Shown: positions 1 to 5,472, counted from the stretch's first letter. The stretch: 5,472 nucleotides of DNA from Spartobacteria bacterium (GCA_025355595.1 JANXZI010000197.1:1-5472), one strand, 5' to 3'. Numbers and translations: made by a program. Notes: generated from the sequence alone by a model not told the origin.

Positions 1-21
1 CACAAAGAAGAACCGGCTCAT
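1..21 (-). CDS. start of an unidentified gene, cut by the left window edge
   Basis: Only the first seven codons (MSRFFFV) are inside the window, so no function can be assigned. The gene is called because its ATG (19-21) sits 7 nt downstream of GGAGG within GGAGGTG (27-33 on the complementary strand), which matches the 3' end of 16S rRNA. No other gene here has such a site. The run of Phe and Val after an Arg could be the beginning of a signal peptide or membrane anchor, but seven residues cannot show it. The gene lies on the same strand as the recG stub, 72 bp beyond its stop, so the stub's lost part is not simply continued here. Confidence 0.5.
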
Positions 22-26
22 CCTCG

Positions 27-34
27 CACCTCCC
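27..34 (-). promoter_or_regulatory. strong Shine-Dalgarno site of the left-edge gene
   Basis: On the minus strand the sequence reads GGGAGGTG followed by 6 nt to the ATG at 21. Seven consecutive bases (GGAGGTG) are complementary to the CACCTCC tail of 16S rRNA. The other genes in this window lack a comparable site, so this one marks a real start and hints at high translation. Confidence 0.6.
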
Positions 35-93
35 CTTCCGTGCTACTTACAGTAGAGCCCTTTGCGGCACGCCGTTGGAGTTTGAGTTTCCTC

Positions 94-414
94 TCAATTT
101 CGGGAATCAGCAGCCTGCCCGCCGCGCAATCGCCGCAACGACGTTTTCTTCACGACACCGCAGACACACACCGCGCGGTCACCCGTCTCCGCGGGAAAAT
201 GATCGAACTGCGTGCGGTCCTCGTAGCGCCGCGGGAAATGCAGCAGCAGTTCGCCGACCGTGCGCACGCCAAAGCGCTCAAGCTGCCGCGCACGCGGCGG
301 CGGCACCACGTCCACTTCGGCCAGCGGGGTTTCCAAGTTCACGCGCGCACCGTAAGTGCGAGGAAGCGGCGGCGGGAATAATTTTCGGCGACCGAACAAA
401 TTCTTTGACGACAT
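94..414 (-). pseudogene. recG: recG remnant: N-terminal wedge region of the ATP-dependent DNA helicase
   Basis: The 106-residue reading frame resembles the start of RecG, the helicase that remodels stalled replication forks. The match runs from about residue 28 (LETPLAEV) through RTVGELLLHFPRRYEDRT (51-68), the conserved wedge-domain entry, into the first strands of the OB fold (AVCVCGVVKKTSLRRL, 81-96). It then stops; full RecG is usually near 700 residues. The Walker A, DExH and helicase C domains are absent, and no RecG-like sequence was found in the other minus-strand frames down to the window edge. The usual helix-hairpin-helix-like GVGP motif reads VVPPP here (37-41), another sign of decay. 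ATG 414 is the longest start; a GTG at 342 (MNLETPL) is equally plausible. A frameshift followed by a deletion, or a truncating rearrangement, would explain it. Similarity to RecG is fairly secure; loss of function is inferred. Confidence 0.7.
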
Positions 415-432
415 GAATCACCGGCCTACCCT
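405..432 (+). promoter_or_regulatory. possible sigma-70-type promoter for the secreted amidase-like gene
   Basis: TTGACG (405-410) matches five of six -35 bases. After a 16-bp spacer, TACCCT (427-432) keeps the three most conserved -10 positions. A transcript would begin near 439, leaving a leader of about 18 nt before the ATG at 457. The region lies between divergent reading frames. The -10 box is weak and the call rests on consensus matching alone. Confidence 0.25.
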
Positions 433-456
433 CCCGCCTTCAAAATTCCCCGTCTC

Positions 457-1113
457 ATGCATTCATTCCGCCAGCTCAGACTCCTCGCCGTCGCAGTTGC
501 CACCGCCTTGGCGCTTCACTCCGCCCCGGCGGAAGCAGCGACGAAGGCACACAAAAAGGCCACACCGACGAAGAAGTCCGGCAAGCGGACGGCGACTGTC
601 CGCACGGTGACGAAAGTTTACGCCAAGACGCCCCCGCGGAAGATTGACATCGCAAAGCTCGAACCCGCGGAATCCCTCTACCGCAAGCGCGAGGCGGACA
701 TGCCCCCGTCGCGCACCCTCTCCATCTTCGGATCGCGCGCATCCACCTACCACTACGACAGCCGCATGATGCGCGCCGCGGAGATCGCCTCGGCCCGCGC
801 CTACGGCCACTCCCACGGCACCTGCTGGCGCTACGTGAAAAACGCGCTGCTCGACGCCGGGGTCGTGGATTCCAGGCCAACGACCGGCTACGCGAAGCAA
901 GCCGGGGATGAACTCACCACCACCTTTGGCTTCAAGAAAATCGCGTGCATGGATCCGATCAAGGCACCCGTCGGCAGCGTGATCGTCTATGACGGAAAGA
1001 GCGGCAGGGGTGCCGGCCATGTCGAAATCCGCACAAAGTCCGGGTTTGTCAGCGACTTCTTCACACCGAATCACTGCCGGTATCCGCTCATCGGCATCTA
1101 CATCAAGCCGTAG
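457..1113 (+). CDS. secreted protein with C-terminal CHAP/NlpC-P60-like Cys-His amidase domain
   Basis: The 218-residue product starts with a clear Sec signal peptide: basic MHSFRQLR, a hydrophobic Leu/Ala/Val core to about residue 20, and a probable cleavage site after APAEA (residue 27). A Lys/Thr/Pro-rich, strongly basic linker follows (28-62), typical of proteins held near the cell envelope. From about residue 105 the protein resembles papain-like cell-wall amidases or endopeptidases. GTCWRYVK puts the candidate nucleophile at Cys123 at the head of a helix; APVGSVIVYDG (170-180) is the usual strand before the histidine; GHVEI puts the candidate catalytic His at 188; a polar third residue could be Asp200 or Asn205. 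Cys164 and Cys207 could form a disulfide after export. Peptidoglycan is the likely substrate by family analogy, not shown here. ATG 457 is chosen because it alone gives the complete signal peptide; no Shine-Dalgarno precedes it. The broken DUF167 gene begins directly after the stop. Confidence 0.8.
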   Translation: MHSFRQLRLLAVAVATALALHSAPAEAATKAHKKATPTKKSGKRTATVRTVTKVYAKTPPRKIDIAKLEPAESLYRKREADMPPSRTLSIFGSRASTYHYDSRMMRAAEIASARAYGHSHGTCWRYVKNALLDAGVVDSRPTTGYAKQAGDELTTTFGFKKIACMDPIKAPVGSVIVYDGKSGRGAGHVEIRTKSGFVSDFFTPNHCRYPLIGIYIKP

Positions 1114-1114
1114 T

Positions 1115-1350
1115 CGGCGATTTCACAGATCTGAAGTGATCGGCGAGCACGGGGACGCGGTGAAAGTCAAAATCGCCGCGCCTGCGATCGAAGGAAAGGC
1201 AAACGAGGCGCTGCCGGAATTTGTCGCGGAAAAATTGCGCATATACCGCCGCGACATCGCGCTCATCGCCGGACAAAATCGCGCGACAAGCTCATCGAAA
1301 TCGCGGGCCTCGACGCAGCCGAAGCGCGCCTGTGCTTGCTCCCCAAGTAG
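1115..1350 (+). pseudogene. DUF167 / YggU-family protein, start missing and frameshifted
   Basis: Two reading frames join into one DUF167-type protein. The first (from 1115) gives RSEVIGEHGDAVKVKIAAP and EGKANEALPEFVAEKL, matching the family core in which the pattern G-x-A-N follows the second strand. After IAGQN (ending 1279) the match moves to another frame that reads SRDKLIEIAGLDAAEARL and ends at TAG 1348-1350. Restoring one base near 1279 (AATCG to AATTCG) gives GQNSRDKL, the expected G-x-x-S-R-x-K motif. The N-terminal strand that usually precedes the RSEV-like segment is missing, and the frame has no ATG: the only nearby start is GTG 1136, without a Shine-Dalgarno. The family is small (about 75-100 residues), widely conserved and of uncertain function. 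Two defects argue for a pseudogene, though the single-base shift alone could be a sequencing error. Confidence 0.75.
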
Positions 1351-1410
1351 GCGCGAGCGGAAGCCCGCGTCCGCGCTCTCCCGAGCGCAACTCCGATCCA
1401 TTCCGGACTT

Positions 1411-1441
1411 CGGACATCGTCGAATCTTCGATCGCCGTCCG
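1411..1441 (-). terminator. possible hairpin terminator downstream of the U32 gene
   Basis: CGGAC (1411-1415) pairs with GTCCG (1437-1441), and inside it TCGAA pairs with TTCGA (1420-1424 with 1427-1431), giving an interrupted stem that starts 1 nt past the U32 stop codon (1443-1445). There is no T-tract on the minus strand, so it is not a classical intrinsic terminator. The rest of the 92-bp gap between the DUF167 remnant and this gene shows nothing I can assign. Confidence 0.25.
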
Positions 1442-1442
1442 C

Positions 1443-3968
1443 TCACCGCTCGTCCAACGTTCCCTTGGTCACCCCGAGCTGGCTCTGCGCCCTCAGCTCC
1501 CGCCACAGCCCTTCGCCATCACGCTCGCCCGCGAGCAACGACTGGTAAGCCCGGATCACGCGCGCACTTTCCCCCGCATCCTCCTCCAGGAGCTCGACGC
1601 GAAAATTCCGCAGCCCCGCGTCGCGCAGCGCGCTGAAAAACTGCGCGCCCGTCTGCGCCGTCGCATTGAAAAGCGTGTTCCGGCAGCCCACATCCGCGCG
1701 CAGCGGATGCTGCACGCCCACCCGATCGCGCAGATGCACCCGGTGCGAATCGCACGGCCGCCCGCAGTCGAGGAATGACGATCCCTTCGACATGAACGCC
1801 GCGAAAACGCAGTGCTCCATGTGAAACATCGGCATGTGCTGATGCAGCGTGAGTTCAAATTCGGAGTGCGGAATGCGGAGTGCGGAATGAGCGGAATCGT
1901 CTGCAATTCCACACTCCGCCAGCAGGTCGAGGACCTGCGCGATGTTCAGATCGTAGCTGATCGTCACCCGCTCCAGACCGCGCGCGATGAAATGTTGCGC
2001 CGTCAGCGGATTCGCCACGTTCAGCGAGAAGTCGCCGATGCGCCGCAGCGGCGTCGCGCGGAAATAGTCAATCGCACCGAGGTTGCGGATCAGCACGCCG
2101 TCGGGCGCGGCGTTTTCGATCAGCTTGAAAAAGCCCTGCTCGCCCGCCTTCTGGATGCGCGGCGTCGCGAGGAAAATCTGCAAGCCGCCATGCCCGCGCA
2201 CGAGCGCCACAGCATCCTTGTAACGCCGGATGTCCTCGAAATCCACGTAGAGCACGGACACGGCGCAGGCGAGCGCCGCCTCGATCTGCTCCATCGTGCG
2301 GCAAAGTACGGCGAGCGACGGCGGTGACTGGTGACTGGTGACTGATGACTGGTTCTCCGCCGCAAAAACATCCCGCCACGTCTGCGAAGACTCTGCGCGG
2401 CGGTGCTGGTTGGCGGCATCCAGCGCGAAGGCGAGTTCGCGGCGCACGCGGTTGAGTTCGCTGATGGGCAGGATCACGTCGCCCGTGAGATCGTTGCGCA
2501 GTTCGCCGAGCGAATATGGATGCTCACCGAAACGCCCGAGATGCTCACGCAGCTTTTCATCCGTGAGCGGCGCGGTGCGCGCGGCTTGCAGCACCAGCGA
2601 AGAGCGCACCGTAACCGGGCCCGACGGCAATTCACACACGACCTCCAGTGGCTCGCCGGCCGCACCGCGCACCGTGAGATTCACGGGAATCCGCCGCGGC
2701 TCAATGCGGCCCGTGAACGACTGGCGAAGCGTCTTGTTCAGCGCAGGATCGTCTGTCTTCCACACACGGTCGCCGGGTTTGATTTTCAAAAAATCAATCC
2801 GCCCGTGCTCGAAGAAATATCGACGGCCCCTGATCTGGTAGATGCGTCCGCCCTGCTCGGCGTTCGTGTCGCCGCCAGTGTCGAAGACGATGCCATCGCC
2901 GGGCTTCAGCGGCACGCTCGCCTCAAACTCCACATTCTCCTCACCCACACGCGCGATGACTCCCGCGAGCGGCCCGCGCTTTTTTCCTGAGCGCGCGGGC
3001 ACGAGCCGCTGGTGATCCACGCCATGCACCCAGCCGGTGAAAAGCCCGCGCGAAAATGTCATCTCAAGCTGGTATCTCTCCGCCTCGCTCATGCGGTGCT
3101 CGCGGTGCGCGATCGCTTCATCGAGCGCGCGGCGATACACTTGGCACACGCCGGCGACATACTCGGGCGACTTCAGTCGGCCCTCGATTTTGAAACTCGT
3201 CACACCGCGTTCGAGCAGCGCGGGGATTTGCTCCGCCGCCGCGAGATCCTGCGGCGAGAGAAGGTAGCGTTTGTCGCCCAGATCGCGCACTTCGCCGTCC
3301 ACGATCAGCTCGTAAGTCATGCGGCACGCCTGCGCGCACTCGCCGCGGTTGGCGCTGCGCTGGCCGAGCGATTCGCTCGTGAGACACTGGCCGCTGTACG
3401 CGACGCAGAGCGCGCCGTGAACGAAGACCTCCAGCGGCAATGTTGGATTTTGAATTTTGAATTTTGAATTTTCCGCCGCTTCACCCGCGGCTTGCGCCTG
3501 AAACTTTTCAAGCTCTCGCAGCGACAGCTCCCGCGCCAGCACCACGCGTTCGACGCCAAGATCGCGCGCGAACTCCACACCTTCCGGCGAAGTGATCGTC
3601 ATCTGCGTGCTCGCGTGAATCGGCAGCTCCGGTACGATTTTCCTCGCGAGCCGCACGAGGCCCACGTCCTGCACGATGAGCGCATCCACGCCCGCGCGGC
3701 TGCAATCGCGCAGCATCGCCTCGGCCGCATCGAGTTCGCCGGTGAAGACGAGCGTGTTGAACGCGACGTAGGCCTTCACGCCATGCCGGTGGCAGAAGGT
3801 CACGACATCGCACAGCTCGTCGTCGCGGAAATTGTCCGCCCGCAGCCGCGCATTGAAACGCGGCAGACCGAAGTACACCGCGTCCGCGCCATTCGCGACA
3901 GCCGCGCGCAGGCAGTCCCAGCCACCGGCGGGCGCGAGCAGTTCGGGATGTTCAGAGTGTGCGGACAC
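1443..3968 (-). CDS. U32 family peptidase-like protein with DUF3656 domain and second Cys-rich C-terminal domain
   Basis: From GTG 3968 the product is 841 residues. Residues 9-20 (PELLAPAGGWDC) and 21-35 are the classic U32 opening, followed by a TIM-barrel-like domain. The first cysteine cluster is C188-x6-C195 (CVAYSGQC) with C211-x3-C215 (RGECAQAC). Residues about 405-520 form the DUF3656 (collagenase-associated) middle domain, with ISELNRVRREL near its end. A C-terminal domain (about 550-830) repeats U32 features and has a second cluster: C720 (MEHC), C735 and C739 (DCGRPC), C762 (VGCRNTLFN). In relatives such as UbiU/UbiV four such cysteines bind a 4Fe-4S cluster; RlhA and TrhP act in rRNA and tRNA hydroxylation. 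Two Fe-S sites and an RNA-modification-type role are therefore inferred; proteolysis is uncertain. The frame stays open to a TTG at 4124, but that adds low-complexity sequence encoded by a palindrome, and GTG 3968 restores the family N-terminus. No Shine-Dalgarno is seen at either. Three heptamer arrays lie within the frame. Confidence 0.88.
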   Translation of the reverse strand: MSAHSEHPELLAPAGGWDCLRAAVANGADAVYFGLPRFNARLRADNFRDDELCDVVTFCHRHGVKAYVAFNTLVFTGELDAAEAMLRDCSRAGVDALIVQDVGLVRLARKIVPELPIHASTQMTITSPEGVEFARDLGVERVVLARELSLRELEKFQAQAAGEAAENSKFKIQNPTLPLEVFVHGALCVAYSGQCLTSESLGQRSANRGECAQACRMTYELIVDGEVRDLGDKRYLLSPQDLAAAEQIPALLERGVTSFKIEGRLKSPEYVAGVCQVYRRALDEAIAHREHRMSEAERYQLEMTFSRGLFTGWVHGVDHQRLVPARSGKKRGPLAGVIARVGEENVEFEASVPLKPGDGIVFDTGGDTNAEQGGRIYQIRGRRYFFEHGRIDFLKIKPGDRVWKTDDPALNKTLRQSFTGRIEPRRIPVNLTVRGAAGEPLEVVCELPSGPVTVRSSLVLQAARTAPLTDEKLREHLGRFGEHPYSLGELRNDLTGDVILPISELNRVRRELAFALDAANQHRRAESSQTWRDVFAAENQSSVTSHQSPPSLAVLCRTMEQIEAALACAVSVLYVDFEDIRRYKDAVALVRGHGGLQIFLATPRIQKAGEQGFFKLIENAAPDGVLIRNLGAIDYFRATPLRRIGDFSLNVANPLTAQHFIARGLERVTISYDLNIAQVLDLLAECGIADDSAHSALRIPHSEFELTLHQHMPMFHMEHCVFAAFMSKGSSFLDCGRPCDSHRVHLRDRVGVQHPLRADVGCRNTLFNATAQTGAQFFSALRDAGLRNFRVELLEEDAGESARVIRAYQSLLAGERDGEGLWRELRAQSQLGVTKGTLDER
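1863..1890. repeat. heptamer array inside the U32 gene: GGAGTGC / GGAATGC type, four units
   Basis: The units are GGAGTGC, GGAATGC, GGAGTGC and GGAATGA, end to end. A fifth degenerate copy (GCGGAAT, 1891-1897) follows. An inverted copy lies just beyond: ATTCCACACTCC (1906-1917) is complementary to GGAGTGCGGAAT (1863-1874 or 1877-1888) at 11 of 12 positions, so the segment can fold into a hairpin. On the coding strand it specifies residues 693-702 (AHSALRIPHS), just before the stretch leading to the second cysteine cluster. Confidence 0.85.
2324..2351. repeat. heptamer array inside the U32 gene: GTGACTG, four units
   Basis: Three perfect GTGACTG units are followed by ATGACTG. On the coding strand the array specifies residues 540-549 (QSSVTSHQSP), a polar stretch between the DUF3656 domain and the C-terminal domain, where an inserted linker would be tolerated. 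Its composition is more AT-rich than the surrounding gene. Confidence 0.9.
3445..3472. repeat. heptamer array inside the U32 gene: GAATTTT, four units
   Basis: GGATTTT is followed by three perfect GAATTTT units. This is by far the most AT-rich stretch of the gene. On the coding strand it specifies residues 166-175 (ENSKFKIQNP), placed between a barrel segment and the strand that leads to the first cysteine cluster (LEVFVHGALC). Family members usually have a short turn here, from memory of the family rather than an alignment. Confidence 0.9.
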
Positions 3969-4022
3969 GCACGCATCATCGCGCGAAGTGCGGACATTGC
4001 CAGCGCAGCGAGAATCTTTACC

Positions 4023-4105
4023 TACTCTTTGTCTTGCTCGTGCTCTTGCTCTCTTTTCAGAAAGTGCCGATGCAGAGAGCAAGAGCACGAGCAAGACAAA
4101 GAGTA
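4023..4105. repeat. perfect 32-bp inverted repeat with 19-nt loop, between divergent U32 gene and ald
   Basis: The arm at 4023-4054 is an exact reverse complement of the arm at 4074-4105; the loop (4055-4073) begins TTTCAGAAAG. The right arm and its flank are built from degenerate hexamers: GAGCAA, GAGCAC, GAGCAA, GACAAA, GAGTAA, GATCAG (4077-4112), so one strand of each arm is purine-rich. The element fills much of the intergenic region between the U32 start (3968) and the ald start (4169). Read as protein in the U32 frame it gives Leu/Val runs and then Arg-Ala repeats, which look like translated repeat and not a domain. It could be a non-autonomous palindromic element, or a transcript hairpin acting as a bidirectional terminator or attenuator in the two leaders. 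There is no transposase, and I did not see a target-site duplication. Confidence 0.9.
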
Positions 4106-4168
4106 AGATCAGGATGCCGTGCAAACGCGCCTCTCGCCGCCGCCGTGCCAGCGTGCTAGCGTCACAGG

Positions 4169-5296
4169 ATGAACATCGGCGTCCCCAAGGAAATCAAAGC
4201 GCAGGAAAACCGCGTCGCCCTCCTCCCGAGCGCCGCATACCAGCTCGTGCGACGCGGGCATAAGGTCTTCGTCGAGACGAACGCCGGCTCCGGCTCCGGC
4301 TTCCCCGACGAGCAGTACACTGCGGCTGGAGCAGAAATCGTCGCGCAGCACCGCGAGGTCTTCGCACGCGCGGAACTCATCGTGAAAGTGAAGGAGCCGC
4401 TCGAAAGCGAATGGCCGCTGCTCCGCGCCGGACAAATCCTTTTCACCTACCTCCATCTTGCTGCGAGCAAGAAGCTCACCGATGCGCTGCTCGCCTCGCG
4501 CATCACGGGCATCGCGTATGAGACCGTCGAGGTAAACCGCCGCCTCCCGCTGCTCGAGCCGATGAGCGAAATCGCCGGGCGCATGAGCGTGCTCATGGGC
4601 GGATCATTTTTGCAAAAGCACCTCGGCGGATGCGGCGTGCTGCTCGGCGGCGTGCCCGGCGTACTTCCGGGAAAAGTGGTCGTCATTGGCGGCGGCACCG
4701 CGGGCGTGAATGCTGCGCGCATGGCGCAAGGCCTCGGCGCGGATGTGACGATCCTCGATGTGGATGTCGAGCGCATGCGCTTCCTCGACATCACGCTGCA
4801 CACCGCGCACACGCTTTACTCGAACCGCGCGCACATCCTCGAAATGCTCCCCGAGGTGGACCTGCTCATCGGCGCCGTGCTCGTCCCCGGTGCGCGCGCG
4901 CCGAAGCTGATCGACCGCGAGATGATGCGCGTGATGAAACCCGGCAGCGTCTTCGTGGACATTGCGATCGACCAGGGCGGCTGCGCGGAAACGTCGCGTG
5001 CCACCACGCATCACGACCCCGTTTTCGTCGAGGAAGACGTGACACACTACTGCGTCGCCAACATGCCCGCCGCATTTTCGCGCACCGCCACGCAGGCGCT
5101 CACCAACGTGACGTATCGCTACATCGAGCTGATCGCCGACCTCGGCATCCCCGGCGCATTCCGCAAAGACCCGAACCTCATCGGCGGACTGAACGTCCTC
5201 GACGGGAACGTCACCTGCCCCGGCGTCGCCGAGGCGCACGGGATGCCGCTGCACCGATTCGATCCCGCGAGTGATGCGGGCGGACCCGCAGTCTAG
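4169..5296 (+). CDS. ald: alanine dehydrogenase
   Basis: The 375-residue product matches the usual length and layout of NAD-dependent alanine dehydrogenase, which interconverts L-alanine with pyruvate, ammonium and NADH in the cytosol. It opens with the signature MNIGVPKEIK and ENRVALLP. Substrate and catalytic residues are in place: Arg15, Lys75 (VKVKEP), His96 (TYLHLA), Asp268 (IDQGG) and Asn298 (VANMPAAFSRTAT). The Rossmann fold shows IGGGTAG (173-179) and the acidic residue that binds the NAD ribose, Asp197 (TILDVD). ATG 4169 is preceded by CACAGG directly against the start, too close for a normal Shine-Dalgarno, but it yields the exact family N-terminus. The gene diverges from the U32 gene across the large inverted repeat and meets the right-edge gene tail to tail. 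The enzyme typically serves alanine catabolism or redox balance when oxygen or carbon is limiting; no regulator is nearby. No lesion is visible. Confidence 0.97.
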   Translation: MNIGVPKEIKAQENRVALLPSAAYQLVRRGHKVFVETNAGSGSGFPDEQYTAAGAEIVAQHREVFARAELIVKVKEPLESEWPLLRAGQILFTYLHLAASKKLTDALLASRITGIAYETVEVNRRLPLLEPMSEIAGRMSVLMGGSFLQKHLGGCGVLLGGVPGVLPGKVVVIGGGTAGVNAARMAQGLGADVTILDVDVERMRFLDITLHTAHTLYSNRAHILEMLPEVDLLIGAVLVPGARAPKLIDREMMRVMKPGSVFVDIAIDQGGCAETSRATTHHDPVFVEEDVTHYCVANMPAAFSRTATQALTNVTYRYIELIADLGIPGAFRKDPNLIGGLNVLDGNVTCPGVAEAHGMPLHRFDPASDAGGPAV

Positions 5297-5311
5297 TCAT
5301 CGCGATTTCAA

Positions 5312-5325
5312 CGGCGGATACGCCG
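5312..5325. terminator. short GC hairpin between convergent genes
   Basis: CGGCG (5312-5316) and CGCCG (5321-5325) form a 5-bp stem with a GATA loop in the 30-bp gap between the ald stop and the stop of the right-edge gene. The position suits a shared bidirectional terminator. The stem is short and lacks a T-tract on either strand, so the call is weak. Confidence 0.25.
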
Positions 5326-5326
5326 A

Positions 5327-5472
5327 TCAGTAGCCGCCCGGTGCCCCGATCGCGCTGAGGAGTTCGCCGCCGTATTTCACGGTGCCGAGCGAGATCGGAT
5401 TCCAGAGGCCGATGTCGCCGAGCAGCGGCGCGCGGCTTCCCTCGGAGAGCTGGCGCAGTTCCTCGAAGAAGA
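5327..5472 (-). CDS. C-terminal end of an unidentified protein, cut by the right window edge
   Basis: The last 47 codons are open on the minus strand and end at TGA (5327-5329). The peptide begins FFEELRQLSEGSRAPLLG and finishes with GLWNPISLGTVKYGGELL and a Gly-rich tail ending GAPGGY. Codon use is GC-rich at third positions, like the neighbours, which supports real coding. I do not recognise the family. The Pro/Gly-rich, moderately hydrophobic tail could belong to an envelope protein, but that is a guess. No start codon lies inside the window. It converges on ald with a 30-bp gap. Confidence 0.6.
   Translation of the reverse strand, partial: FFEELRQLSEGSRAPLLGDIGLWNPISLGTVKYGGELLSAIGAPGGY

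Noticed and set aside
463..1074. Long open frame on the minus strand opposite the amidase-like gene
   Set aside because: The plus-strand frame has a signal peptide and catalytic motifs; the opposite frame is low-complexity Gly/Arg/Ala sequence with no domain.
1863..3472. CRISPR-like interpretation of the repeat arrays
   Set aside because: The units are 7 bp, contiguous and without spacers, and they lie inside a coding frame.
1863..3472. Pseudogene status for the U32 gene because of the inserted repeats
   Set aside because: The frame is uninterrupted through all three arrays, and the conserved motifs on both sides, including all eight cysteines, are intact.
4023..4105. Insertion sequence ends flanking a lost transposase
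   Set aside because: The arms are separated by only 19 nt, no transposase fragment is present, and no flanking direct repeat was seen.
3969..4124. N-terminal extension of the U32 protein with a Leu/Val-rich, membrane-like stretch and an Arg-Ala run, from a TTG at 4124
   Set aside because: The extension is the translated inverted repeat and its flanks. The hydrophobic and basic runs follow from the two arms being complementary, and the family N-terminus begins right after GTG 3968.
4109..4456. Open minus-strand frame opposite the start of ald
   Set aside because: It is antisense to a complete, motif-bearing alanine dehydrogenase and shows no recognisable protein; long antisense frames are common in GC-rich DNA.

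Overview
The window is GC-rich bacterial chromosomal DNA. It holds three substantially intact genes, two gene remnants, two genes cut by the window edges, and an unusual set of short repeats. The very long U32 protein (peptidase domain, DUF3656 middle domain, second Cys-rich C-terminal domain) and the weak Shine-Dalgarno sites on most genes suggest Verrucomicrobiota or a related PVC-group lineage. That placement is inference; there is no rRNA or other marker here.

Layout, left to right. (1) At the left edge a minus-strand gene starts (MSRFFFV...) behind a near-perfect Shine-Dalgarno and runs out of the window. (2) Just upstream of it, on the same strand, is a stub of recG that keeps only the N-terminal wedge region. 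(3) Divergent from the stub is a plus-strand gene for a secreted protein of about 218 residues with a C-terminal Cys/His amidase-like (CHAP or NlpC/P60-type) domain. (4) Directly behind it is a broken DUF167 (YggU-family) gene with no proper start and a one-base frameshift. (5) A large minus-strand gene for a U32-family protein with two cysteine clusters fills 1443-3968. (6) A short divergent intergenic region contains a perfect 32-bp inverted repeat built from degenerate GAGCAA-type hexamers. (7) Plus-strand ald, alanine dehydrogenase, is complete with its catalytic and NAD-binding residues. (8) The C-terminal end of an unrecognised minus-strand gene meets ald tail to tail at the right edge.

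The genes do not form an obvious pathway. Ald interconverts alanine and pyruvate, the U32 protein probably belongs to the Fe-S RNA/ubiquinone hydroxylation-type superfamily, and the secreted protein probably acts on the cell wall. No defence system, CRISPR array, transposase, tRNA or rRNA was seen.

The most striking signal is repeat structure. The U32 gene carries three heptanucleotide arrays of different sequence, each made of exactly four units (28 bp), all inside the reading frame and all at apparent linkers or loops. Together with the large palindrome upstream of the same gene and the two decaying genes to the left, this suggests a genome in which short tandem and palindromic repeats spread actively.
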